NCBI GenBank assembly: GCA_964552955.1 | Contig: CAZKIU010000033.1 | Location: forward strand, 1 to 41,573 | Direction: 5' to 3' | DNA: 41,573 nt | Origin: UBA1413 sp964552955 | GTDB taxonomy: Bacteria > Bacteroidota > Bacteroidia > Bacteroidales > Prolixibacteraceae | In this document: piece by piece, positions 8,698 to 17,318 of the stretch | How the letters are laid out: each line of letters opens with the position of its first letter | Position numbering within the stretch: position 1 is the first letter of the stretch | Notes under the pieces: generated by a model | Told to the model about the DNA's origin: nothing | Databases searched by the model: none | What the model saw: only the letters and a program-made list of their open reading frames with translations | Position numbers and translations under genes: made by a program

Positions 8698-9816
8698 ATG
8701 ATGAATGAAATGCCCAGAAAACTCATTATTCCCAAGAATGTAACCGACGCCCTGCGGGGGGTCCTTTATCCGGGAAGCAACCAGGATATCGTTACCCTGA
8801 ACATGGTTCAGGAGATCAGGATCGCCGGGCAGCAAATCAACTTCACGTTGGTCTTCCAGCGGTCCGATGATCCGGCGATACCGGAGCTGGTAGACGCCGC
8901 AGAGAAGGCCATCGAACAGCAACTGGGTTCGTCGGCTGCCATCCGGGGAAATATTGCCGTGAAATATATCCACGATATGGAACGGCCACTGCTTCCGGGC
9001 GTGAAGAATATCATTGCCGTGGCTTCCGGAAAGGGAGGAGTGGGTAAATCGACCATAGCCGTCAACCTGGCGGTAGCCCTGGCCAACAGTGGTGCCTCGG
9101 TCGGCCTGATCGACGCCGACATCTTCGGGCCCTCTATTCCCAAAATGTTCGGCAGCGAAACGGTCCGCCCCGCTTCCCGGAAAGAGGATAAACGCGATCT
9201 GATCGTTCCGGTGGAGAAATTCGGGGTTAAATTCCTCTCCATCGGCTTCTTCGTGGCTCCTGAGAGCGCCCTGATATGGAGGGGGCCAATGGCCTCCAAC
9301 GCCCTGAAACAGCTCATCGCCGACGGGGACTGGGGAGAACTCGACTACCTGCTCATTGACCTGCCTCCCGGAACGTCAGACATCCATCTCACCCTGGTGC
9401 AGACCATCCCGGTGACGGCTGCCGTGATCGTGACCACCCCTCAGGCGGTGGCCCTGGCCGATGCCATCAAGGGGGTCAATATGTTCCGGAGCAAGTCGAT
9501 TGATGTACCGGTACTGGGCATCGTCGAGAACATGGCCTGGTTCACTCCCGAAGAACTCCCTGACCATAAATATTATATTTTTGGAAAAGAAGGGGGCAAG
9601 CGATTCGCTGACGAGGAGGGGCTGGTCTTGTTAGGTCAGATTCCGCTGGTACAGAGTATCCGCGAAGGGGGCGATGACGGGCTACCTGCGGCGGCCCATC
9701 CAGACACAATCACCGGGCAGGCCTTCAGGGATCTGGCCGGGGAGGTCATCCGCGAAATGGAGTTCAGGAATTCACGCCTGGCCCCTACGCACAAGGTGAC
9801 CGTCACCCGTAAGTAG
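8698..9816 (+). CDS. Mrp/ApbC-family P-loop ATPase (Fe-S cluster carrier type)
   Basis: The 372-residue protein has an N-terminal MIP18/DUF59-like domain (about 12-85) and a deviant Walker A, GKGGVGKST with Lys117. DADIFGPSIPKMFG and LIDLPPGTSDIHL follow, all typical of Mrp/NBP35. The family carries Fe-S clusters to target proteins in the cytoplasm. The C-terminal CxxC found in many members is absent: the segment after VENMAWFTPEEL runs to YYIFGKEGGKRF without cysteines. I believe this form is normal in Bacteroidota, but it leaves cluster binding unexplained. Two adjacent ATG codons begin the gene; the first is used here. A 6-bp inverted repeat (GGTCGC/GCGACC, 9816-9829) overlaps the stop, without a T run. 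Confidence 0.9.
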   Translation: MMNEMPRKLIIPKNVTDALRGVLYPGSNQDIVTLNMVQEIRIAGQQINFTLVFQRSDDPAIPELVDAAEKAIEQQLGSSAAIRGNIAVKYIHDMERPLLPGVKNIIAVASGKGGVGKSTIAVNLAVALANSGASVGLIDADIFGPSIPKMFGSETVRPASRKEDKRDLIVPVEKFGVKFLSIGFFVAPESALIWRGPMASNALKQLIADGDWGELDYLLIDLPPGTSDIHLTLVQTIPVTAAVIVTTPQAVALADAIKGVNMFRSKSIDVPVLGIVENMAWFTPEELPDHKYYIFGKEGGKRFADEEGLVLLGQIPLVQSIREGGDDGLPAAAHPDTITGQAFRDLAGEVIREMEFRNSRLAPTHKVTVTRK

Positions 9817-9891
9817 GTCGCGGGCGACCGCCGGGCAGGATGGGCCTGGCTACACGTTGCGGGCCAATCACACGGCCCATGCCGTTTTTCA

Positions 9892-12800
9892 TTGGGAAAC
9901 GGGCAATATTTTAAATACAGAAGAGTTTATTTGTACAGGAAATTCAGGATCTGTTTGAAGAGGAGTTTTTACTATACCGCGCTGATCATCTTGCTGGCTG
10001 TGGTGTTCCATGGTTGTTCCACGGAAAAAAACACCAGGGCCTCACGGGCTTACCATAACGTAACCTCTAAGTATAACATATACTTCAACGGCAAGGAGAG
10101 CATGAAGGCCGGCCTCAAGCGTATTGAGGATAACGTTCAGGATGATTTCACCCGGATCCTTCCGGTCTATATTGAGAGTTATCCATCAGCAGGCAACACC
10201 TCACGGGCCGACATGGACAATACCATCCTGAAGGCCACCAAGCTGATCCAGATCCATTCCATCACCAAAAAACCCAAACGACAGCGGATAAGAACCCGTG
10301 CCTACCAGCAGTTTGCTAGCCAGGAGGAGTTCAACAAATGGGTCGATGACAGTTATCTGCTCATGGGGAAAGCCTATTTCTACCAGCACAATTTTGTGTC
10401 GGCAGCGGAGAATTTCTCCCTGGTCACGCGCAAATTTCCGCAGGGAAAAAGCAGGTACGAAGCACTGGTCTGGCTGATGAGGAGTTACAGTGAGCAGGAG
10501 CGTTATGCCGAAGCCCGGGAGATCATGCTGGCCATGGAGTCAGACCGTCTCTTTCCCCGGAAGCTGGAGAAGGAGCTGGCCAAGGTGGCTGCCGATATGT
10601 TCCTCAAGCAGAAGGAGTACCAGGAAGCCCTGAAATACCTCGATATAGCCCTGAAAAAGAGCCATAACGGCAAGGAGAAGGCCCGGTTGCAATATATCAT
10701 GGCACAGCTCTACCTCGAAACCGGCAACGAGGCAAAGGCTTCCGAGGCCTACCGGGCGGTGGGCAAATACAACGCACCTTATAAGATGGCTTTCAACGCG
10801 AGAATCAATGCCGCTGGCATGTTCTCGGGCCAGGGCGATCCTGAAGAACTGAAAAAGGAGCTGCGCAAACTGCTCCGGGATGAGAAAAACCTGGAATTCC
10901 GTGATCAGATCTATTTTGCGCTGGGCAATATTTTCTTCAAGGAGGGCAACCAGGAAAAAGCCATTGAAAACTGGCGTGAGTCGGTAGCCTCGAGTGTCGA
11001 TAACGACCAGCAGCTCGCCCTCTCGGCCGTCACCCTGGCCGATCTCTATTTCCAGGAGAAGAGCTACAAGGATGCCCAGGCTTATTACGACAGCGCGGTG
11101 ATGGTGCTCAATGAGGATTACCCCGGTTATGACCGCCTCAGCGAACTCCATGGAAGCCTTACCCGCCTGGTGGATCAGCTCACGGTGGTCGAGGTCCAGG
11201 ACAGCCTTCAGAAGCTGGCGTTGATGCCTGAGGCGGAACGCGAACAACTGATCGGTAAGTGGATCGCTGACCTGAAGGAAAAAGAGCGCCAGGACGAGCT
11301 CATCGCCGCCCGGCAGCAGTCACAGGCCGGCTATTACCGGTCGAATGAATACCGGTTTGGTTTGGGCCGGAGCAGCGAAGGAGGTGGGTGGTACTTCTAC
11401 AACCCGCAGACCGTTTCCTACGGGAAAGCGCAGTTTCAGCAACAATGGGGTCGGCGCAAACTCGAGGACAACTGGAGGCGCATGAACAAACAGACCGTCT
11501 CTGATGAGGAATACGGTGAGTTCGCCGACCTGGCCGACTCCACCAGAGCGGTGGTCAGAGAGACCGATCCCATGGAAAAAGCCTTTTATACCCAGGACCT
11601 GCCCCTGAACGACTCCCTGATGGCCCTCTCCCATGAGAAAATCAGAGACGCCCTTTATAATGCAGGACGCATCTTTAAAAGCGATTTCAGCGATTACCCC
11701 CGGGCCGCAGAAACCCTGACCAACCTCAACCAGCGCTATCCTTCGAACATCTATCTGCTCTCCGCCTGGTTCGAGCTCTATGACGCCTATGAACTGATGG
11801 GTGACCATGCCCGGGCCCTCGAATACCGCGACCTGATCATCAGCAGATACCCCGACAGTAATTATGCGCAGTATCTCCAGAATCCCAATTTCTTCGCAGA
11901 GGCAGAAGCCCGGAAACAGGAGATTAACAGGATCTACCAGGAGACCTTCCGCGAATACAAGGCCGGCAGGTACCAGGAAGTGCTCACCCGCATCGCCGGC
12001 ATGAAGAAGATGGACCCCGACAGCGCCCTGATGCCCAAAATCGACTTCATGGAAACCATCGCCCTGGGAGCCGGCAATGATATGGCGGCCCTGGGTGAGA
12101 AACTGAAAGGCTACATCACGACCTACCCCAGGGAGGAACCTACCCCCCTGGCCAAAGAGATCCTGACCCTCATCAGCGACAGTACCCTGGCCGACTATCA
12201 AAAACTGGTCGATATGGGTTACCTGCACGATGAAATACGCAACGAAGAGGTCACCGCGGGTGACCCTTCAGAAAACGATGAATTCGGAGGAAAATTCAGC
12301 TACGACGAAGACCTCCTGCACTATTTCGTCATCGTGTACCCGCGCGCGGCCGGCATTGACATCAACCGCCTTAAGTTCGACATTGCCAATTACAACCTCG
12401 ACCACTATACCCGGCTCGATTTCGACCTGGCCGAGGAAGCCCTCGATGCTTCGACCAACCTGTTGACCGTCAGGTCACTGGCCAACAAGGAACAGGGGTT
12501 GATCTATTTCAGGGCGATCATCAGGCAACCGGAGGTCTTCCGGACCCTGGGCACTACCCCCTACCACAACTTCATCGCTTCCTCGACCAACTACCGGCAG
12601 ATCCTTGCCGATCAGTCGGCAGGCGATTATCTCCGGTTTTTCCTGAAGAACTACAGCCGTTTTATCGGTCCTGACTTTACTCCGGAAGATCAACTCGGGG
12701 AAACGCCCGAAGAACTGATGGCCAGGGCCCAGCGGGAAGATGAAATCCTTCAGGAAAAAGGGCGCTTCGTCACCGTTGACGTTCCCGTGGTCTCCGGAAT

Positions 12801-13803
12801 GTTTGACACCCATACCGACACCACCCAGAACTTCGTCCTGGCGGTGATGGACAAAAACCTCCCGATCAGGACCATGCTTAACCAGTTTGCCGACTTCAAC
12901 CGCGACCAGTTCAGGATATGGAACCTGGCGCTTCAGATCAAGCAGGCCGGTGATTACCAGCTGATGGTCGTCAGGGGGCTTCCCGGGTTTACCGAAAGCC
13001 TCTCTTATTTCAGAAAGGTGATTCTGGAGCGTTCTCTTTTCCGGACGCTGGGCCAAACGACTTACCGGAATTTCATCATCACCGATGAGAACCTGGCCCG
13101 GCTTCTCGAAAAAGGGGATGTCAACGGCTATCTCGAATTCTTCAGGGCGAAATACATCCAGCAGGCTTCTGAGGGCAGTCCGGTGCCGGCCGCTCCCGGC
13201 CAGCCGGGGTCTTCCCGTGCGCCTCAGGGGGTCCCTGCCTCCGGATCAACCCTTGCGGCACCGGGGGGCACCGCTACCAGCACCTCCGTGACCCCTGCGG
13301 AACCTTCACCTGCGGTTAAACCGTCAGGGGTAACCCCTACAGGGAGAACAGGAGAAACCACCGGGGATACAGTTGCCCGGGCCGTCGCCACGGCAAGAGC
13401 TGCAGAGCCGGCAGTGGCCTACAGCGGAGCCTACGATCAGCATGTGGAGGGAGACCATTATTACCTGATCATCGTCCCTTCACAGGGCTTTGCCAGGGAA
13501 ACCTTCACCGCCGCCCTGGCTGCCTTCTGCCAGGAGGAACTCCCCGGAGCCGGCATCACCGTTGACGAACAGCCCCTTGATGATTTCCGCATCATGGTCA
13601 GGGTTCTGGGATTCCGCGGAAAAACAGAAGCTGCGGCCTTCCATGGTAGGGTCACGGCCCGCCGCTCCCTCTTTGCACCGCTGGGAAGCCTCACCTACCG
13701 CAACTTCATGATCACCCCCGAAAATTACAATATCTTCCTCCAGCGTAAGAATATCACCGAGTATCTCGATTTTTACAAAATCGCCTATCCCGGCATGCCG
13801 TAG
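9892..13803 (+). CDS. T9SS lipoprotein PorW/SprE, TPR-rich, with extended C terminus
   Basis: The 1303-residue protein has an uncleaved-looking basic leader, a hydrophobic segment and a lipobox cysteine (Cys42 from the TTG start at 9892). STEKNTRASRAYHNVTSKYNIYFNG-type sequence then follows, the recognisable N terminus of PorW/SprE, an outer-membrane lipoprotein of the T9SS. TPR-like helical repeats fill roughly 130-430 and 590-720. The C-terminal third carries three divergent copies of a ~115-residue module (about 807-925, 977-1088, 1188-1303), each ending with a LGxxxYxNFI...YLxFF/Y signature. A Pro/Ala/Thr-rich linker of about 90 residues separates copies 2 and 3. The protein is longer than the PorW/SprE proteins I know of (roughly 600-900 residues). 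Other TTG starts at 9931 or 9955 would give a more ordinary signal peptide. porX follows after 89 bases. Confidence 0.85.
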   Translation: MGNGQYFKYRRVYLYRKFRICLKRSFYYTALIILLAVVFHGCSTEKNTRASRAYHNVTSKYNIYFNGKESMKAGLKRIEDNVQDDFTRILPVYIESYPSAGNTSRADMDNTILKATKLIQIHSITKKPKRQRIRTRAYQQFASQEEFNKWVDDSYLLMGKAYFYQHNFVSAAENFSLVTRKFPQGKSRYEALVWLMRSYSEQERYAEAREIMLAMESDRLFPRKLEKELAKVAADMFLKQKEYQEALKYLDIALKKSHNGKEKARLQYIMAQLYLETGNEAKASEAYRAVGKYNAPYKMAFNARINAAGMFSGQGDPEELKKELRKLLRDEKNLEFRDQIYFALGNIFFKEGNQEKAIENWRESVASSVDNDQQLALSAVTLADLYFQEKSYKDAQAYYDSAVMVLNEDYPGYDRLSELHGSLTRLVDQLTVVEVQDSLQKLALMPEAEREQLIGKWIADLKEKERQDELIAARQQSQAGYYRSNEYRFGLGRSSEGGGWYFYNPQTVSYGKAQFQQQWGRRKLEDNWRRMNKQTVSDEEYGEFADLADSTRAVVRETDPMEKAFYTQDLPLNDSLMALSHEKIRDALYNAGRIFKSDFSDYPRAAETLTNLNQRYPSNIYLLSAWFELYDAYELMGDHARALEYRDLIISRYPDSNYAQYLQNPNFFAEAEARKQEINRIYQETFREYKAGRYQEVLTRIAGMKKMDPDSALMPKIDFMETIALGAGNDMAALGEKLKGYITTYPREEPTPLAKEILTLISDSTLADYQKLVDMGYLHDEIRNEEVTAGDPSENDEFGGKFSYDEDLLHYFVIVYPRAAGIDINRLKFDIANYNLDHYTRLDFDLAEEALDASTNLLTVRSLANKEQGLIYFRAIIRQPEVFRTLGTTPYHNFIASSTNYRQILADQSAGDYLRFFLKNYSRFIGPDFTPEDQLGETPEELMARAQREDEILQEKGRFVTVDVPVVSGMFDTHTDTTQNFVLAVMDKNLPIRTMLNQFADFNRDQFRIWNLALQIKQAGDYQLMVVRGLPGFTESLSYFRKVILERSLFRTLGQTTYRNFIITDENLARLLEKGDVNGYLEFFRAKYIQQASEGSPVPAAPGQPGSSRAPQGVPASGSTLAAPGGTATSTSVTPAEPSPAVKPSGVTPTGRTGETTGDTVARAVATARAAEPAVAYSGAYDQHVEGDHYYLIIVPSQGFARETFTAALAAFCQEELPGAGITVDEQPLDDFRIMVRVLGFRGKTEAAAFHGRVTARRSLFAPLGSLTYRNFMITPENYNIFLQRKNITEYLDFYKIAYPGMP

Positions 13804-13820
13804 TGCCCTCCCCTGGCCCA

Positions 13821-13842
13821 GGGGTTAAAGTTTGTTAACCCC
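13821..13842 (+). promoter_or_regulatory. Perfect inverted repeat between porW/sprE and porX
   Basis: GGGGTTAA (13821-13828) and TTAACCCC (13835-13842) form a perfect 8-bp inverted repeat around a 6-base centre, followed directly by another TTAACCC. It lies 18 bases after the upstream stop and about 50 bases before the porX ATG. No T run follows, so an operator or processing hairpin is more likely than a terminator. Confidence 0.4.
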
Positions 13843-13892
13843 TTAACCCGAGGCATCATTTTTGGTATCTTGTCCCTTGAGAAACATGCCCT

Positions 13893-15449
13893 ATGAGAAA
13901 AATATCCATCCTCTGGACCGACGATGAGATCGACCTGCTCAGGCCGCACATCATATTTTTACGCGAGAAGGGCTACGACGTCGATACCGCCACCAACGGT
14001 TCCGACGCTATCGACCTGGTCCGTGATCATTATTATGATATTATCTTCCTGGATGAAAATATGCCGGGGCTCAGCGGACTGGAGACCCTTTCCCGGATCA
14101 AGACCCTGGTGCCTCATGTACCGGTGGTGATGATCACCAAGAACGAAGAGGAGAGTATCATGGATGAGGCGATCGGATCCAAGATTGCCGACTACCTCAT
14201 CAAGCCCGTCAACCCCCGGCAGATCCTGCTCTCCCTGAAAAAAAACATAGAGAAGAAAAGGCTGATTACGGCCCAGACCACCTCCGACTATCAGAATGAG
14301 TTCATGCGGATCAGCTCCCGCCTCAACGACCGGATGAGTTACACCGAATGGATAGAAATTTACCGCACCCTGGTCTATTGGGAGCTGGAACTGAGTGGTT
14401 CTGATGACAAAGCCATGGACGAGGTGCTGGCTATGCAGAAAAGCGAGGCCAACCAGGCCTTTTTCAGATTCATCAGAGATAATTATACCGGCTGGTTCAG
14501 GAAACCCCTGGGTGAACGCCCCCTCCTGTCGACCGACATCTTCCGCCAGAAGGTCTTTCCGCATCTCGACAACGGGAAAAAAGTCTTCGTTCTGGTGATT
14601 GATAATCTGCGTCTTGACCAGTGGAGAGTCCTGAGCCGGATCATCAGCGAGTATTACCATACCGGCGAAGAGGCCCTTTACTTCAGCATTCTGCCCACCG
14701 CGACCATGTATGCCCGGAATGCCATGTTCGCCGGCCTCCTCCCTTCCGAAATCGAAAAAATCTATCCGCAACTGTGGGACGACGACGACAACGAGGGCAA
14801 TAAAAACCAACACGAAGAAGAGCTGCTCCGGAAACAGATGTTGCGCCTGGGCCGAAAGGAAAAACTCTATTTTGACAAGGTCTCCAACCTCAAGAGCGGC
14901 AAAAAGATGAGCGAGACCGTGACGGCCGTCCAGGAAAACGACCTGTCGGTTCTGGTTTTTAACTTCGTTGACATGATTTCCCACGCCCGTACCGAAATGG
15001 ATATGATCAGGGAACTCGCCTCCGATGAAAAAGCATACCGGTCGCTGACCCTGAGCTGGTTCAACCACTCCTCCCTCCTTGATCTGCTCATCACCCTCTC
15101 CTCTCAGAATATCATCCTGGTCATCACCACCGACCACGGCACCATCAAGGTCGACAATCCCGTAAAAGTCATCGGTGACAGGGAGACCAATACCAACCTC
15201 CGCTACAAGCTGGGGAGAAACCTGAACTACAAGTCAAAGCAGGTCTTCGAAGTGACCAATCCCAAAGAGGCCTTTCTACCCTCCCGCAATGTGAGCACCA
15301 GCTACATCTTTGCCCAGAACAACGACTTCTTTGTCTATCCCAACAACTATAACTATTACGCCAACTACTTCAGCAATACTTTTCAGCATGGAGGGATCTC
15401 CCTGGAAGAGATCATCATTCCGGCGGTCACCCTCTATCCCAAGAAATAA
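13893..15449 (+). CDS. porX: T9SS response regulator PorX (receiver + PglZ domain)
   Basis: This 518-residue protein has an N-terminal CheY-type receiver (1-120): Asp10/Asp11 acidic pocket, Asp54 phosphoacceptor in FLDENMPG, Thr82 and Lys104 (IKPV). A helical linker leads to a PglZ domain of the alkaline phosphatase superfamily (about 205-518). Visible metal/active-site segments are LVIDNLRLDQW, PTATMYARNA with candidate nucleophile Thr271, FVDMISHAR and TTDHGT. This is the PorX architecture. PorX works with the PorY kinase to control T9SS genes and secretion, and its PglZ domain is reported to cleave oligonucleotides. Its place directly after porW/sprE fits. The ATG at 13893 is clear; no porY is in the window. 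Confidence 0.93.
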   Translation: MRKISILWTDDEIDLLRPHIIFLREKGYDVDTATNGSDAIDLVRDHYYDIIFLDENMPGLSGLETLSRIKTLVPHVPVVMITKNEEESIMDEAIGSKIADYLIKPVNPRQILLSLKKNIEKKRLITAQTTSDYQNEFMRISSRLNDRMSYTEWIEIYRTLVYWELELSGSDDKAMDEVLAMQKSEANQAFFRFIRDNYTGWFRKPLGERPLLSTDIFRQKVFPHLDNGKKVFVLVIDNLRLDQWRVLSRIISEYYHTGEEALYFSILPTATMYARNAMFAGLLPSEIEKIYPQLWDDDDNEGNKNQHEEELLRKQMLRLGRKEKLYFDKVSNLKSGKKMSETVTAVQENDLSVLVFNFVDMISHARTEMDMIRELASDEKAYRSLTLSWFNHSSLLDLLITLSSQNIILVITTDHGTIKVDNPVKVIGDRETNTNLRYKLGRNLNYKSKQVFEVTNPKEAFLPSRNVSTSYIFAQNNDFFVYPNNYNYYANYFSNTFQHGGISLEEIIIPAVTLYPKK

Positions 15450-15525
15450 GCGGGCCTGGCGGGTGGCTGGCATCTTCCTGGCCGGAAAGTCAGACTGATC
15501 CAGGCAAGCCCAGGGTTCAGGCCTA

Positions 15526-15605
15526 TTGCACAGCCGGTCTCAATGGGCGTCAGATTCCGGCAGGGTTGCACAGCCGGTCTCAATGAGCGTGAGGTTCCGG
15601 CAGGA
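15526..15605. repeat. Two tandem copies of a 40-bp intergenic repeat
   Basis: Copies at 15526-15565 and 15566-15605 both begin TTGCACAGCCGGTCTCAATG and end with TTCCGGCAGG, differing at a few positions. They lie in the 206-base gap between the convergent porX and mlaF genes. Nothing else is recognisable in that gap. They may be part of a wider family of intergenic repeats. Confidence 0.7.
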
Positions 15606-15655
15606 TAAGGATGCAGAAATACAGGGCAGACGGATAGAAGTATGGCGTTAACCGG

Positions 15656-16420
15656 TCAGGCCTCCTTGTTTTTCTCCTTTTTCATCTGGGCATAGAGTTT
15701 ATTGGCGAAGATGAAGTCTTCCAGGATCTGGTTTTCAGAGTGGAGAATATTGTGTCTGGTTCCCTCCCAGCATTTCTCTCCATTGTGAATGAAGAGGATG
15801 CTTTCGCCGATCTGGATGACAGAGTTCATGTCATGGGTATTGATGATCGTGGTCATGTTGAATTCGCGGGTGAGCATCTGGATCAGGTCATCGATAAGGG
15901 TAGCGGTTTCAGGGTCGAGGCCTGAGTTGGGTTCATCGCAGAAGAGATAGCGGGGGTTAAGGGCGATGGCCCGGGCAATGGCCACCCGTTTCTGCATGCC
16001 GCCGCTGATTTCCGAGGGGTAAAGGTGGTTGGCCCCCGAGAGGTTAACATGGTCGAGACAGAAGCCGACCCTGGAAGCCTTCTCTTTGGTTGTCATCGTA
16101 GTAAACATATCAAGGGGAAAGCGGACATTCTCCTCCACGGTGAGGCTGTCGAAGAGGGCTCCCCCCTGGAAAACCATACCCAGCTCCCTACGGACCTCCT
16201 TTCGCTCCTTCACCTTCATCCGGGTAAAACTCCGCCCGTCATAAAGAATTTCCCCCTGGTCTACTTCATGGAGGCCCAGGATACATTTGAGCAACACGGT
16301 TTTCCCCGAGCCGCTGCGGCCAATGATCAGGTTGGTCTGCCCTTCCCTGAACTGCATCGAAATGTCGCTGATGGCTGGTTTGCCATCAAACAGCTTAGTC
16401 ACGTTTTTGATCTCTATCAT
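15656..16420 (-). CDS. MlaF-type ABC transporter ATP-binding protein
   Basis: The 254-residue ATPase has Walker A GRSGSGKT (about 34-41), Q-loop (VFQGG), signature SGGMQKR (preceded by EI rather than L), Walker B YLFCDEP with the catalytic Glu, and the H-loop NTHDM. The FQGGALFDSLTVEENV region and the adjacent MlaE-type permease place it in the Mla/Ttg2/MCE lipid transport family. That family moves phospholipids between outer and inner membranes. It starts 15 bases after the permease stop, so the two are co-transcribed. The periplasmic MCE substrate-binding partner (MlaD) is not next to it here. Confidence 0.88.
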   Translation of the reverse strand: MIEIKNVTKLFDGKPAISDISMQFREGQTNLIIGRSGSGKTVLLKCILGLHEVDQGEILYDGRSFTRMKVKERKEVRRELGMVFQGGALFDSLTVEENVRFPLDMFTTMTTKEKASRVGFCLDHVNLSGANHLYPSEISGGMQKRVAIARAIALNPRYLFCDEPNSGLDPETATLIDDLIQMLTREFNMTTIINTHDMNSVIQIGESILFIHNGEKCWEGTRHNILHSENQILEDFIFANKLYAQMKKEKNKEA

Positions 16421-16435
16421 GCCGGTGGTCGCGCT

Positions 16436-17176
16436 TTAGGTCAGTAAGAGTCTTGTCAGGATCAGGTCAAAGAGCAGAATAAGGATATTGGTGTTGACCA
16501 CAGCCCGGGTACTGGCTTTTCCCACCTCCAGGGCCCCCCCCTGTACAAAATAGCCAAAGTAGGCCGGCACCGAGGAGACCAGGAAACCAAAGAAGAGCGA
16601 CTTGATCAGGGAAAAGGTGACATAATAAGGCACGAAAAGGTACCTGATCCCGTCAATGTATTCGGTCAGGGTGACCACCCCCACAAAAGGGCCTACGATC
16701 AGACCTCCAATCAATCCGAAGAAAATGCTCAGGATCACCAGAAAGGGAAAGATGAAAACCACGGCCACGATCTTGGGAAGAATCAGGTAGCTTATGGAAT
16801 TTATCCCCATGATTTCAAGGGAGTCGATCTGTTCGGTGACCTTCATACTCCCGATTTCGGAGGTGATGTTGGAGCCTATTTTCCCGGCCATGATCAGGGC
16901 CAGAATGGTGGAGGAGAATTCCAGGATCAGCACGTCGCGTGTGCCCAGCCCGATCAGGTAAGAGGGGAAGATGGGATTCATCAGGTTGTAGGCAAACTGG
17001 ATGGTCATGATCCCCCCCGTGAAAAGGGAGATAATCACCACGATGCCCACCGAGTTGACCCCCAGCCCTTCTATTTCGTGGAAGAGCTGTTTGACATACA
17101 TCTTGTGTTTCTCAGGCCGGGCAAACACCTTGCTCAACATCCAGAAATAGCGTCCTATATGAAAAAAGTAGTTCAT
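16436..17176 (-). CDS. MlaE-type ABC transporter permease
   Basis: From the Met at 17176 (MNYFFHIGRYFWML) the protein is 246 residues. An upstream in-frame start at 17215 is possible but would add residues not seen in the family. Five to six hydrophobic segments are visible. The family signature region around EFSSTILALIMAGKIGSNITSEIG and MKVTEQIDSLEIMGI (coupling helix) is intact. MlaE permeases pair with MlaF and an MCE protein to move phospholipids across the envelope. A purine-rich AAAGAGAAG precedes the start. Perfect -7 elements lie just upstream, and the manC gene diverges from it. Confidence 0.88.
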   Translation of the reverse strand: MNYFFHIGRYFWMLSKVFARPEKHKMYVKQLFHEIEGLGVNSVGIVVIISLFTGGIMTIQFAYNLMNPIFPSYLIGLGTRDVLILEFSSTILALIMAGKIGSNITSEIGSMKVTEQIDSLEIMGINSISYLILPKIVAVVFIFPFLVILSIFFGLIGGLIVGPFVGVVTLTEYIDGIRYLFVPYYVTFSLIKSLFFGFLVSSVPAYFGYFVQGGALEVGKASTRAVVNTNILILLFDLILTRLLLT

Positions 17177-17194
17177 TGAAGCTTCTCTTTGGTC

Positions 17195-17210
17195 CAAAAT
17201 TACAAAGTTA
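17195..17210 (-). promoter_or_regulatory. mlaE promoter -7 elements
   Basis: On the minus strand, TAACTTTG (17210-17203) and TAATTTTG (17202-17195) both match TAnnTTTG, 19-27 bases before the mlaE start. Neither has a clear TTG at -33; TTC stands near that position for the first. Confidence 0.4.
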
Positions 17211-17288
17211 TTCACCCCGTAGGAACTTTCGGACTGCGAATTTGGGGTAGCCCTTTGATTTCAGGTGAGAGAGTATGGAAAATTTGGG

Positions 17289-17300
17289 TATTTTTGGAGG
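17289..17300 (+). promoter_or_regulatory. manC -7 element overlapping a Shine-Dalgarno-like GGAGG
   Basis: TATTTTTG (17289-17296) matches TAnnTTTG and runs straight into GGAGG (about 17296-17300). Transcription from this element would begin near 17303. The GGAGG would then not be in the message and could not serve as a ribosome site for either candidate start. Confidence 0.35.
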
Positions 17301-17318
17301 AGTTGAAACTTGCCAACC

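Noticed and set aside
11320..12228. A 302-codon minus-strand frame inside the porW/sprE gene
   Set aside because: Antisense to a recognised T9SS gene; its composition mirrors the opposite codons and no family is apparent.
13959..15137. A 392-codon open frame on the minus strand across porX
   Set aside because: It lies wholly antisense to porX, whose domains and catalytic residues are intact; the translated sequence resembles no protein and reflects GC-rich codon bias.
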